From positions 60,469 through 124,468 of the forward strand of contig CAIVRH010000012.1 in NCBI GenBank assembly GCA_903908285.1: 64,000 nucleotides of DNA. Direction: 5' to 3'. This stretch comes from an uncultured candidate division Zixibacteria bacterium. GTDB taxonomy: Bacteria > Zixibacteria > MSB-5A5 > SM1-73. Position 1 is the first letter of the stretch; each line of letters begins with the position of its first letter. Made by a program: the position numbers and the translations under genes. The notes beneath the pieces are model-generated. The model was not told where the DNA came from, searched no databases, and was given only the letters and a program-made list of their open reading frames with translations. Shown here in pieces: positions 1-9,485 of this stretch.

Positions 1-824
1 CCCTCCTTCTCCCCTCCTCGGGCACCGCTTTGGTGGATGGTGTAGACGTGGTGAAACAACCGGACCAGGTGAGAAAGAGAATCAACATGGTGTCGGGCGG
101 CGAGCACTGCGGATACGGGATCCTGAACGTGAGGGAGACTCTGTGGATGTTCTCGCAGTTCTACGGCATCCCCACCCAGGTGGCTCAAGCGAGGATCGAC
201 GTGTTATTGAAGATATTGAAGATGGAAGAGTTCGCCAAAACCAAGATCGGAAAACTCTCCACCGGACTTAGGCAGAAGCTGAACTTCATGCGCGGCTTCG
301 TCTGCGGGCCCAAGATCATGTTTTTGGACGAGCCAACTTTGGGATTGGACGTGCAGATCGCCCGGGACGTGAGAGCCTACATCCGAACCTGGATGAAGGA
401 AAACCCGGAGAGGACCGTTCTTTTGACCACCCACTACATGGCGGAGGCGGACGAGCTTTGCGACCGGGTGGCGATCATCGACAAGGGAAAAGTAATGGTA
501 TGCGATACCCCCGGGAATTTGAAAAAAACTTTGGCCGGAGAAGCGGTGTTCAGAATCGAGGTTCCCTTGGCCGCCAACGGAATGGAGACGTTCGGTCAGA
601 TCTCCGGAGTAAAACAATTTGCCTACGAACACAAAAGCCATCTGGGAAGAACCGAGCTTAAATTCATTCTCCACGATGAATCGGCCATCTCGAATGTGAC
701 CGAATTCTTGAGCAACAACAGCTCTAAGATAGTCTCTCTATCCAAGATGGAGCCGAGCTTGGAGGATGTGTTCGTAGCATTGGTAGGAAGAGGTTTGAAA
801 GATGAAAACGGATCTCAAAACTAA
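1..824 (+). CDS. ABC-2 exporter ATP-binding protein, 5' truncated by window edge
   Basis: ATPase subunit of an ABC-2 type exporter, acting at the inner membrane with the two permeases that follow. The frame is open from base 3, and the first codons read like the stretch just after a Walker A loop (LLPSSGTALVDG), so the true start and Walker A lie upstream. Visible motifs are the signature LSTGLRQKL (variant of LSGGQ, as in NatA/YbhF-like proteins), Walker B with D-loop IMFLDEPTLGLD, and the H-loop LLTTHYMAEADELCD. The last about 100 residues form the C-terminal extension usual in ABC-2 ATPases. The stop overlaps the next gene by 23 bp, so the two are translationally linked. Substrate is unknown; drug, lipid or polysaccharide export are all possible. 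Confidence 0.9.
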   Translation, partial: LLLPSSGTALVDGVDVVKQPDQVRKRINMVSGGEHCGYGILNVRETLWMFSQFYGIPTQVAQARIDVLLKILKMEEFAKTKIGKLSTGLRQKLNFMRGFVCGPKIMFLDEPTLGLDVQIARDVRAYIRTWMKENPERTVLLTTHYMAEADELCDRVAIIDKGKVMVCDTPGNLKKTLAGEAVFRIEVPLAANGMETFGQISGVKQFAYEHKSHLGRTELKFILHDESAISNVTEFLSNNSSKIVSLSKMEPSLEDVFVALVGRGLKDENGSQN

Positions 825-1620
825 TTTTAAAGCCATAATCGCCCGGGCATACGTGCGCATAATAGCCGCCAACCGGGAGCCCAGCTGGTGGTTTTCCGAA
901 ACGCTGCTTCCCATCTTAAGCACAGCGGCCTACGTTTATGTATACAAAGCCCTCAAAGCTCCGCCGGAATACACCGGGTTTGTGATCCTGGGCGGGACCA
1001 TGAGCGCCTACTGGATACAGGTGCTCTGGTCTATGGCTGCTCAATTCTACTGGGAAAAGGAGATGGGTAATCTGGATCTGTACATGATCGCCCCGATTTC
1101 CCGGATGTCGATACTTTTGGGTATGGCCTTGGGGGGGATTATTCAAACCACCTCCCGGGCAGCCTTTATCTTTTTGACGGGGAGCCTGATCTTCAATGTC
1201 AGCTTTGCGGTGGTAAGCTTCCCCAAGCTCATTGCGGTATTTTTCCTGACCCTGATAAGTCTCTATGGGCTGGGAATGCTCTTCTCATCGCTTTTCATGC
1301 TCTACGGCCGGGAGGCCTGGCACGGGGTGACGCTTTTGCAGGAACCGGTGCACCTGATTTCGGGATTTTTCTTCCCGGTGAGGAATTTGGGTTTCGTGGT
1401 AGGGGTGGTGGCATCGTTCATCCCGCTCACTCTGGGGTTGGATGCCATGCGACAGCTGGCCTTCAAAGCCGGAGCAGCGTCCGGATTTATCAACGTAAAC
1501 TTGGAGCTCTCCGTGCTGGCGGTTTTGTGTGTCATCTTCCTGGTGACTTCCAAGTATGCCTTGGAGCTGATGGAGAAGTTGGGCAAGAAAGAGGGGAGGT
1601 TGACGTTGAGATGGCAATAA
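802..1620 (+). CDS. ABC-2 type transporter permease (first)
   Basis: Membrane subunit of the ABC-2 exporter, 272 residues. It has about six hydrophobic segments, beginning near residue 35 (LLPILSTAAYVYVYKAL) and ending near residue 250, a polar N-terminus and a basic C-terminal tail (LMEKLGKKEGRL). The mid-region LLQEPVHLISGFFFPV and the following hydrophobic stretch fit the ABC-2 membrane family. The ATG at 802 lies inside the upstream ATPase gene and has a purine-rich site (GGAAGAGG) before it. A second permease follows after a 264-bp gap with a repeat, so the transporter is probably one ATPase with a heterodimer of permeases. Confidence 0.85.
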   Translation: MKTDLKTNFKAIIARAYVRIIAANREPSWWFSETLLPILSTAAYVYVYKALKAPPEYTGFVILGGTMSAYWIQVLWSMAAQFYWEKEMGNLDLYMIAPISRMSILLGMALGGIIQTTSRAAFIFLTGSLIFNVSFAVVSFPKLIAVFFLTLISLYGLGMLFSSLFMLYGREAWHGVTLLQEPVHLISGFFFPVRNLGFVVGVVASFIPLTLGLDAMRQLAFKAGAASGFINVNLELSVLAVLCVIFLVTSKYALELMEKLGKKEGRLTLRWQ

Positions 1621-1720
1621 GAGTGATGGCGGATTAAAACCGTCCGCCGACCGCCGCAAAAACACAGGAAGATGGAAAAAGGAAGACAGGAATATGAAGA
1701 ATTACTAATGACGGAGAAAA

Positions 1721-1845
1721 AACCTAACCCCCTGTCTCCCCCATTTCAGGGGGACAAAATCGTTTCCCCCCTGATATCGGAGACCCGCAGGGGCGAAGAT
1801 CCGTAGGAAGGGGGGAAATTAAAAGGGGGTTAAAGGGTGAGATGT
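1721..1845. repeat. C/G-rich intergenic repeat block
   Basis: The 264-bp gap between the two permease genes holds runs of C and G in inverted order (CCCCCTGTCTCCCCC, CAGGGGG, CCCCCCTGAT, GGAAGGGGGG, AGGGGGTTAAAGGGTGAG). Several can pair with each other. The block resembles the CCCCTCTCC/GGAGAGGGG blocks near 9.4, 26.4, 47.9 and 61.2 kb. An AT-rich tail (1850-1882, AAAATTCAAAACTTAAAATG) sits just before the next start codon. It may act as an attenuator inside the operon. Confidence 0.55.
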
Positions 1846-1884
1846 AAAAGAAAATTCAAAACTTAAAATGAAAAACTAAAAGAT

Positions 1885-2739
1885 ATGTTTGAAAACACTA
1901 AAGACACTATAAGGACCATCCGGACTGCTGGAAAGTTAGGGTGGGCCATGGAATCCAACTGGACCGACCCGTTCCTTTTCGCCATTTATTCCGTGGTTCG
2001 GCCTATCGCGTCTTCTTTGATTCTAGTGGTAATGTACTATGTCATCACCCGGGGGAAGACCAGCCTGGATCTGTTTGCCTTCATTTATGTGGGAAATGCC
2101 TTTTTCATGTACGTAGTCAACGTGCTGTTCGGAATCAGCTGGGTGATTCACGACGACCGGGAACACTACCAGATGATCCGGTACATCTATATCGCCCCGA
2201 TGAAGATGTATTATTATCTGTTCGGGCGGGGCATTGCCAAGATGGTCCTGACCACCCTGGCAGTGATCATCACCATAGCTTTCGGGATGCTGGCTTTGAA
2301 GATTCCGATAAACCTAATGACCATCAACTATCCTTTGCTTATATTTTCTGTATTGGTCGGCATTTTCATCATCACCTGTTTGGGGATACTTTTGGCGGGG
2401 ATAAGCATGGTAACGGCTCACCACAGCTATGCGCTGACCGAGGGAATCGCCGGACTATTCTATCTCGCCTGCGGCGCCATCTATCCCATAGACATTTTAC
2501 CGGTGTGGCTACAGTATATCTCCAAGTTGTTGCCCTTGACATACTGGCTGGAATTGGTAAGGAGAGCGATACTGGGGAAGAGCATCAGCACTACCCTGGG
2601 TGGTTATTCCGATTTTCAGCTGATTTTGATCATGCTGGGGACCACCCTGGTGTTAGCCATGTTTTCCAATTACATCTACCGGTCGATCGAGCACATAGCG
2701 CGAAAGCACGGGAAGATAGACCAGCTGACCAATTATTAG
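1885..2739 (+). CDS. ABC-2 type transporter permease (second)
   Basis: Second membrane subunit of the ABC-2 exporter, 284 residues, with about six transmembrane segments: residues 30-50, 60-80, 110-132, 142-165, 175-195 and 240-260. A conserved-looking loop GAIYPIDILPVWLQYISKLLPLTY precedes the last segment, as is typical for ABC-2 permeases (here given only as its key P-x-x-LP-x-W pattern). It is similar in plan to the first permease but diverged. It most likely pairs with the 802-1620 product and the truncated ATPase. No strong Shine-Dalgarno site is visible before the ATG, where the upstream sequence is an AT-rich repeat tail. Confidence 0.8.
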   Translation: MFENTKDTIRTIRTAGKLGWAMESNWTDPFLFAIYSVVRPIASSLILVVMYYVITRGKTSLDLFAFIYVGNAFFMYVVNVLFGISWVIHDDREHYQMIRYIYIAPMKMYYYLFGRGIAKMVLTTLAVIITIAFGMLALKIPINLMTINYPLLIFSVLVGIFIITCLGILLAGISMVTAHHSYALTEGIAGLFYLACGAIYPIDILPVWLQYISKLLPLTYWLELVRRAILGKSISTTLGGYSDFQLILIMLGTTLVLAMFSNYIYRSIEHIARKHGKIDQLTNY

Positions 2740-2885
2740 TATTATTCACAGTGTGAATGTGTGGATTCATTAAGAGATCTCTTGGGCAGGGTTAAATATC
2801 CTGCCCTATGGTTGAAAGTTACTGGTGCTCATCGGGGCGGGAATTCATCCCGCCCCGATTTTGTTTTCTCGGCAACCCTTGGTGC

Positions 2886-2914
2886 TTGACACTCAACCGA
2901 AATCCTGTTATCAT
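2886..2914 (+). promoter_or_regulatory. sigma-70 type promoter
   Basis: TTGACA at 2886-2891 and TATCAT at 2909-2914 are separated by 17 bp. Transcription would begin near 2921, only about 7 bases before the ATG at 2928, so the deacetylase mRNA would be almost leaderless. Confidence 0.6.
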
Positions 2915-2927
2915 GCCCCTTCAAATT

Positions 2928-3788
2928 ATGAGAATCCGGGTATTTACAATTCTATCGTTTTTGCTGCTGTGGTTTCCAGGCTCGGTCTTGGCTCTAACCA
3001 GGCAGGTGGCAATTACTATTGATGATCTTCCTGCGGTTCTGATGTCCAATCATCAGGATCAGCTGAAAACCAACCAGAGGATTCTTGAGGTCTTGGATAA
3101 ATACCAGGTGAAAGCGACCGGTTTTGTGATTGGGAATAAAGTGCCGGGGAAATCGGACATCTTTGAGCTCTGGCTTAAGAGGGGTCAGGAACTGGGGAAT
3201 CACACCTATTCTCATATGGATTTGGATCAAGTTGATGCGTCAACCTACGAGACGGACATCATCAAAGGTGCTTTCGAAATCGAAAAGCTTCTGTCCGGAT
3301 ACGATAAAAGTTTAAGATATTTCAGATTTCCCTATCTGCACACCGGGAGAAACACGGAAAAGGGTAATCAGGTTAGGGAATATTTAAAAGAGAATTGCTA
3401 CACCATCGCGCCGGTTACCATCAACCCGTACGACTGGGAATACAATTCCTGGTATGTGAAAGCCTGGGGATCGAATCAGAAAAATCAAAAGGAACATATA
3501 AAGAAAATATATCTGGAGCGGATTAAAACTTCGATCGCAGAGGCAGAGAGCGTTTCCTGGGAACATTACGGGAGAAATATAAAACAGATTATTCTCCTGC
3601 ATTTAAACCGGATCAACGGTGAGGTGTTGGATCAGGTATTGGATTATTTTGTACAATCCGGTTATTCTTTCATTACTTTAGAGGATGCTCTTTCAGATCC
3701 GGCCTATTCCCCGGAAGGTGAGTTGACCAAACCACAGATTTTTACCTGGCCGGCCAAACCGGAAATAATGTTGCCTATAAGCAGATAA
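2928..3788 (+). CDS. Polysaccharide deacetylase (NodB family), exported
   Basis: Probable exported carbohydrate esterase 4 enzyme that removes acetyl groups from GlcNAc-type polymers. The N-terminus MRIRVFTILSFLLLWFPGS is a signal peptide. NodB motifs follow: ITIDDLP (motif 1, the Asp pair), GNHTYSHMD (motif 2, H-x3-H metal ligands), FRFPYLHTGR (motif 3) and IILLHLN (motif 5). The frame stays open upstream to 2808, but I start at ATG 2928 because it gives a clean signal peptide; ATG 2913 is the other option but overlaps the -10 box. No Shine-Dalgarno site precedes either. It is a single gene following the ABC operon. Confidence 0.82.
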   Translation: MRIRVFTILSFLLLWFPGSVLALTRQVAITIDDLPAVLMSNHQDQLKTNQRILEVLDKYQVKATGFVIGNKVPGKSDIFELWLKRGQELGNHTYSHMDLDQVDASTYETDIIKGAFEIEKLLSGYDKSLRYFRFPYLHTGRNTEKGNQVREYLKENCYTIAPVTINPYDWEYNSWYVKAWGSNQKNQKEHIKKIYLERIKTSIAEAESVSWEHYGRNIKQIILLHLNRINGEVLDQVLDYFVQSGYSFITLEDALSDPAYSPEGELTKPQIFTWPAKPEIMLPISR

Positions 3789-3859
3789 GATGTAAATCGA
3801 AGGGTTTTAGGATCATCGGATTTATATTCTATCTTTATCGATAACCACAGAGGTGAATT

Positions 3860-4393
3860 ATGATCGAGGGAAATAAAGTGAGAATCAGGGCGGTGGAACA
3901 AACCGATTTGGATGAGATCATGAAATGGGTAAATGATCCGGAGGTGATCGATAATTTGCTCATGCGCTATCCGATGTCAAGATATCTGGAGGAAAAGTGG
4001 ATGGAGAAAGCTCTTGACACCAGCGACATGAGAGAAAAAACCTTTACTATCGAGACCAAAGACGGGGTTTACTTGGGCGGCATCGGTCTGCACAAGATCA
4101 ACTGGGAAAACCGTAATGCTGAAGTGGGTATTGTCATCGGGAAGAAGGAATATTGGGGCAAGGGATATGGGACCGACGCCATGCTTACCATTTTGGAGTT
4201 TGCTTTCACTCATATGAATCTTCACCGGGTATATCTGGAGGTTTACGATTTCAACACCCGGGGGATAAGATCGTATGAGAAATGCGGGTTCAAAAAAGAA
4301 GGTGCTCTTCGCGACGACCGATACAGCCGCGGAAAATATCATGATACCATCATCATGGGAATTCTGAAGGAAGAGTTTGAGAAAATCCTGTGA
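3860..4393 (+). CDS. GNAT family N-acetyltransferase (RimJ/RimL-like)
   Basis: Cytoplasmic acetyl-CoA dependent N-acetyltransferase of 177 residues, the usual size for the RimJ/RimL group. The N-terminus NKVRIRAVEQTDLDEIMKWV is the beta1-alpha1 start. The acetyl-CoA loop is YWGKGYGTDA (R/Q-x-x-G-x-G/A pattern) near residue 95. The C-terminus carries the typical N-x-R-x-I-x-x-Y-x-K-x-G-F block (NTRGIRSYEKCGF). ATG 3860 has GAGGTG seven bases upstream. Substrate cannot be told from sequence: ribosomal protein, amino acid or small amine. A GTAG palindrome follows its stop codon and may terminate transcription. Confidence 0.85.
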   Translation: MIEGNKVRIRAVEQTDLDEIMKWVNDPEVIDNLLMRYPMSRYLEEKWMEKALDTSDMREKTFTIETKDGVYLGGIGLHKINWENRNAEVGIVIGKKEYWGKGYGTDAMLTILEFAFTHMNLHRVYLEVYDFNTRGIRSYEKCGFKKEGALRDDRYSRGKYHDTIIMGILKEEFEKIL

Positions 4394-4408
4394 TATTAAT
4401 CTAGAATT

Positions 4409-4590
4409 GTAGGTCCGAAATGTCCTTCAGGACTTTCGGACAATAAATTAGAATTGGTTTTTCAACAATCCCTTTAGGTCGTGGACAGAAAGAACCCGAA
4501 TATTTCTTTGGGCTTTAGCCCATTTAAGGGGTGAAGGGGTTGAAACCCCAAGAATGTTTAATTTTAACTTCCACGAGCTGAAGCTCGTGG
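4409..4590. repeat. GTAG-headed palindromes (REP-like cluster)
   Basis: This covers most of the 313-bp gap before the dehydrogenase. GTAG at 4409-4412 is followed directly by a hairpin at 4413-4441 (GTCCGAAATGTCC against GGACTTTCGGAC). Smaller perfect palindromes follow: TGGGCTTTAGCCCA near 4508, GGGGTTGAAACCCC near 4536, and CCACGAGCT/AGCTCGTGG with a 2-base loop at 4571-4590. All have the stem plus tiny loop plan seen elsewhere in the window. Confidence 0.7.
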
Positions 4591-4706
4591 CAATTGGATC
4601 AGTCAAACCTCTGGACAAAACCTTCCCTTCAGCTTAAATTGAAATCTTTGAAGGACACGGAATTTAACTTAAGATTCGATCCTGATGAAAAAAAGGGAGT
4701 AAAATC

Positions 4707-6107
4707 ATGAATGAAAATAACAAGTCCTTAATTATCATCGGCGGTGGACCGGCTGGATATGTCGGAGCCATCCGGGCGGCTCAACTGGGAGCGGAAGTTA
4801 CGATAATAGAAAAAGAGGAAGTGGGGGGCACATGTTTGAACGTGGGATGCATCCCCACCAAGGTTTTAACCTCTGCCGCGCACACCTATTCCACTTTGAA
4901 ATCCGCCGATAGATGGGGACTTAAAGTTAACGGGATGGAGTTGAATTTTCCCCAACTGATGAAAAGGAAGCAGATGGTGGTAAACCGGCTGGTTACCGGG
5001 GTAAAGAGTCTCCTCAAAACCCGGGGGGTGAATTTGATCAAAGGGACTGCGGCATTTTTAAATGAGAAACAAATTGAAGTTAAGACAAATGATGGCAACA
5101 TTCAAAAACTGGAAGCGGATAATTTCTTAATCGCCACCGGCTCGGTTCCCATCATGCTCCCCATTCCGGGAATCGAATCCGAGGGGGTAATCGACAGCAC
5201 CGGAGCTTTGTCATTAAGCGCTATCCCCAAAAGCATGTTGATCATCGGGGGCGGGGTCATCGGCTGCGAATTCGCCCACATATATCATGCATTCGGAACC
5301 CAGGTCACTATCGTGGAAATGCTCCCCCAGATCATCCCCGGAGAGGACGAGGAGATAGTTGCGGGATTAAGGAACTCCATGGAAAAATCGGGAATCAAGA
5401 TATTCACCGGCTCCAAGGTTTCACGGATAGTGCCCGCTAAAGATGGCAAAAAGATTGTGACCATATCCTCATCCGAAGGTGAGAATAATATAGAAGCAGA
5501 AAAGGTATTGGTTTCAGTGGGCAGAAAAGCCAATACCAAAGATATGGGTTTGGAGAAGCTGGGAATCAAAATGAATCGGGGCACCATCCTGGTGGATGAT
5601 CATCTCCGCACCAACCTCCCTCACATATATTCAGCCGGGGACTGCATCGGCAACTGGCTTTTGGCACATGTGGCATCCATGGAGGCGGAGATTGCGGTAG
5701 AAAACGCGCTGGGGGAAGATAAGAAGATGGATTATCATGCTGTCCCTTCCTGTATCTTCACTCATCCGGAAATCGGGAGCGTGGGGCTTAACGAAAGACA
5801 GGCAAAAGAAAAGGGGATCGAAGTAAAGACCGGCAAATTCCCCATGATGGCTTGCGGCAGGGCACAGGCAGAAAATGAACCGGAAGGTTTTGTAAAGGTG
5901 GTTGTCGAAAAAACCACAGGAAAGATTTTGGGAGGGCAGATTCTGGGTCATCGAGCCACTGACTTGATTGCCGAGCTGACCTTAGCCATTCAGATGGGTG
6001 CAAAGACCTCTGATATAATCAACACCATCCATGCCCATCCCACTTTGAGCGAACCGACCAGGGAGGCGGTTTTGAAGGCGGAGGGAAGACCGATTCACAT
6101 GATGTAA
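4707..6107 (+). CDS. lpdA: Dihydrolipoyl dehydrogenase (E3)
   Basis: FAD-dependent flavoprotein disulfide reductase that reoxidises dihydrolipoamide in 2-oxoacid dehydrogenase complexes or the glycine cleavage system. At 466 residues it is full length. N-terminal FAD loop is IIGGGPAGYVGAIRAAQLG; the redox disulfide is GGTCLNVGCIPTK near residue 42; the NAD loop is IIGGGVIGCEFA near residue 177; the second FAD motif is IYSAGDC; the C-terminal catalytic pair is in HAHPTLSEP. ATG 4707 has AAAGGGAG upstream. No E1, E2 or glycine cleavage gene is next to it, so its complex lies elsewhere in the genome. Confidence 0.95.
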   Translation: MNENNKSLIIIGGGPAGYVGAIRAAQLGAEVTIIEKEEVGGTCLNVGCIPTKVLTSAAHTYSTLKSADRWGLKVNGMELNFPQLMKRKQMVVNRLVTGVKSLLKTRGVNLIKGTAAFLNEKQIEVKTNDGNIQKLEADNFLIATGSVPIMLPIPGIESEGVIDSTGALSLSAIPKSMLIIGGGVIGCEFAHIYHAFGTQVTIVEMLPQIIPGEDEEIVAGLRNSMEKSGIKIFTGSKVSRIVPAKDGKKIVTISSSEGENNIEAEKVLVSVGRKANTKDMGLEKLGIKMNRGTILVDDHLRTNLPHIYSAGDCIGNWLLAHVASMEAEIAVENALGEDKKMDYHAVPSCIFTHPEIGSVGLNERQAKEKGIEVKTGKFPMMACGRAQAENEPEGFVKVVVEKTTGKILGGQILGHRATDLIAELTLAIQMGAKTSDIINTIHAHPTLSEPTREAVLKAEGRPIHMM

Positions 6108-6130
6108 ATGCCGATCTATGAGAGTCACTA

Positions 6131-7786
6131 TCAACAAGTAGGTTCTGGACCGTTCTTGAAAAGATAATTGATCAAATATACTATATCACCAACATCGACC
6201 ACATCATCACAATTGCAGTCCGTACACAAGGGGTGAGGAGGAGGACCGGCTTTGAAGAGGTAGTTGATCAGATAGACCACATCACCCACATCAATTATCT
6301 CATCTGCGTTTGCATCGCCACGAGCTACAACTCCAAAAGTTACTGTTTGAGAATCTGCGTTGTTAGAATCATCGGTTTCAATCTTCAGATTGTCTTCATC
6401 AACCACAACTTTAATATTATAAACACCTTGAGGAGCACTGTAGCCTAAGGCGAGATTGATAAAACTGCTATCACCAACAGCTACTGTGTCCTGGTGAAGC
6501 AAGCTATCATTACTGTAATACCTGACACTAACATTTTCTAAGGAGACACCGCCATAGTTATGGATAGTAACATTCAACGAAACGCTGTCTCCAACACACG
6601 GAATCGTGTCCGAAACACTCAAAACGGGAGCAAGATCAGCATACCAATTAAGGTCTGTCCAGTTTCTCACCCCCCAACCCGGGCCAGAAAGTCCATCATA
6701 CCTAAAAACAAGGTACATTGGTGTTCCTGTTGCTCTCTCAAAAAGATCAATTACATGAGTATCCGTGTATCTACTATCATAGCCACTTCCACCTAACTGC
6801 AATGATTTGTCAAGCGTCTCTGGATTATTATTCATAATTGTGTAAAAATTGCTCCAAGGTAATAAGTAATCATCTCTCAACATAGAAAACATCCATGCTG
6901 TGATGTCATAACCAGCACTTTCTTGTATTGTTGCATTATCAGGGCTAGTATCGTGATAATCGTTAGAAACATAACCCTCCCAATTATAATAAGGTGTTCC
7001 ATGATAATTATAATAATCAGCTGTTTCTTGGTTTATATCACTAAACATAGAATCTGAAAGAATATTATACTGATAATAGTGTGACCATCCTTCTGTCAGC
7101 CAACCTCTAGCATAGACTGGAAGAGGATTTATTGCATGTAGAGATTCGTGTAATGCTCCTGTCATATACCACCAATGATCTCCTAATTCTCCTGGATTAT
7201 TATAATAAGGAACTCCATCAACATAATACTGAAAATTACAGCCATTTGGATTAGATAAATCTTCATAAAGGAATAAATGAGCTTCTCCACCAAAAGCATA
7301 ACCCCACCAACAGTTATTATATTCTTCAACATAAATCTTTAACTTTGTCCCATAAAACTTCTCAGAACTCCAGCCAGTAAGAGTTTCCATTAACTCATAC
7401 CTTGGCTCAAATCTATCAAAAAAAAGATTCAATTCATCTCTATTGTTATTATAATAATTAGGTTCAACATAAACATCAAATCTAGTATAAGTATGATCCA
7501 AAGGAACCCAATCTTTGCTCTTAGGATCAGTTATTTTAACAGTAGAGTCTTTTTCTCCAAAAGAATCAACAATAATAGGAATTTCCTTACCTTGCACAAC
7601 TAAAACTCCTTTTTTATAGTCAACTTCAATTGGAATTTTATTCCTATACATAATAACTTTGTTTGCATTATCATGACTCTTGGTATAATCCTCGCTTGCG
7701 CTGAGAGAGGTAGAACTGAAATTGACAACAAGGATAATAGTATATATAATAATTAGTAGCAAAACTGTTTTTCTTATTGTCTTCAT
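6131..7786 (-). CDS. Secreted zinc metallopeptidase (gluzincin-like) with CARDB-like and dockerin domains
   Basis: Probable secreted peptidase. MKTIRKTVLLLIIIYTIILV is a signal peptide. Near residue 213-217 (numbered from the chosen start) sits HESLH, an HExxH zinc motif, followed 14 residues later by the Glu of LTEGWSHY, a gluzincin-like third ligand. A CARDB-like beta domain comes next (about 390-480), then two dockerin-like Ca-binding repeats (DVGDVVYLINYLFK, twice) to the C-terminus. The start is ATG 7786, not 7795, because AGGAGG ends one base before the 7795 codon and ten before 7786. The gene is visibly AT-richer and Tyr/Asn-richer than its neighbours, suggesting transfer. Peptidase activity is inferred from the motif; no exact family is assigned. 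Confidence 0.75.
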   Translation of the reverse strand: MKTIRKTVLLLIIIYTIILVVNFSSTSLSASEDYTKSHDNANKVIMYRNKIPIEVDYKKGVLVVQGKEIPIIVDSFGEKDSTVKITDPKSKDWVPLDHTYTRFDVYVEPNYYNNNRDELNLFFDRFEPRYELMETLTGWSSEKFYGTKLKIYVEEYNNCWWGYAFGGEAHLFLYEDLSNPNGCNFQYYVDGVPYYNNPGELGDHWWYMTGALHESLHAINPLPVYARGWLTEGWSHYYQYNILSDSMFSDINQETADYYNYHGTPYYNWEGYVSNDYHDTSPDNATIQESAGYDITAWMFSMLRDDYLLPWSNFYTIMNNNPETLDKSLQLGGSGYDSRYTDTHVIDLFERATGTPMYLVFRYDGLSGPGWGVRNWTDLNWYADLAPVLSVSDTIPCVGDSVSLNVTIHNYGGVSLENVSVRYYSNDSLLHQDTVAVGDSSFINLALGYSAPQGVYNIKVVVDEDNLKIETDDSNNADSQTVTFGVVARGDANADEIIDVGDVVYLINYLFKAGPPPHPLCTDCNCDDVVDVGDIVYLINYLFKNGPEPTC

Positions 7787-7848
7787 GGGTTGCATACCTC
7801 CTGAAAATCAACTTATTGCTTCATTGGGATTTTTTGAGTCACCTGACA

Positions 7849-7878
7849 ATAATATACTAAAATTGTCATTAAAGTCAA
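7849..7878 (-). promoter_or_regulatory. Probable promoter of the dockerin metallopeptidase
   Basis: On the minus strand TTGACT (7873-7878) and TATTAT (7849-7854) are 18 bp apart, 63 bp upstream of the chosen start at 7786. Spacing is one base longer than ideal. Confidence 0.4.
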
Positions 7879-7895
7879 TAATTATTATCAGCACC

Positions 7896-7950
7896 CGAGG
7901 CATCCCTCGACTTCGGTCGGGACAAGTGAAGCCTCGGCTATGCGTTCAAA
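7896..7950. repeat. Copy of the GAGGC...GCCTCGGCTA(C/T)GCG repeat
   Basis: CCGAGGC and GCCTCGG form an outer stem closed on the right by CTATGCG, with the internal TCGACTTCGGTCGGGACAAG word. The same arrangement is found at 14.2-14.45 kb and 17.9-18.15 kb. Confidence 0.6.
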
Positions 7951-7964
7951 ATTCTCATTAAACC

Positions 7965-7992
7965 TTGACAAAGCTAATCAACAATTTATATT
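7965..7992 (+). promoter_or_regulatory. sigma-70 type promoter of the M16 peptidase pair
   Basis: TTGACA (7965-7970) and TATATT (7987-7992) with a 16-bp spacer, about 43 bp before ATG 8035. Confidence 0.6.
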
Positions 7993-8034
7993 TACAAAAA
8001 TAATTGGTATTCTAACCTCGTAAAGGAGGAAAAA

Positions 8035-9372
<1,338 letters not shown>

Positions 9373-9375
9373 GAT

Positions 9376-9475
9376 TAAAAAACCTCTCCCCCTTTTGTCC
9401 CCCTCTCCACATTTGTGGAGAGGGGTTCACCCTGAAGGGATTCACCCTGAAGGGGATATAGGGGGTGAGGTACAA
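9376..9475. repeat. CCTCTCCCCC/GGAGAGGGG intergenic block
   Basis: CCTCTCCCCCTTTTGTCCCC, then CTCTCCACA/TTTGTGGAGAG hairpin, then two direct copies of TTCACCCTGAAGGG and GGGGGTGAGGT. It fills the gap between the two M16 genes up to the Shine-Dalgarno site of the second. Confidence 0.6.
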
Positions 9476-9485
9476 GGAGGATTTT

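Noticed and set aside
1941..2756. 271-codon ORF in another frame over the second permease
   Set aside because: Rich in His, Arg and Asp with no hydrophobic pattern; the 1885-2739 frame gives a clear ABC-2 permease.
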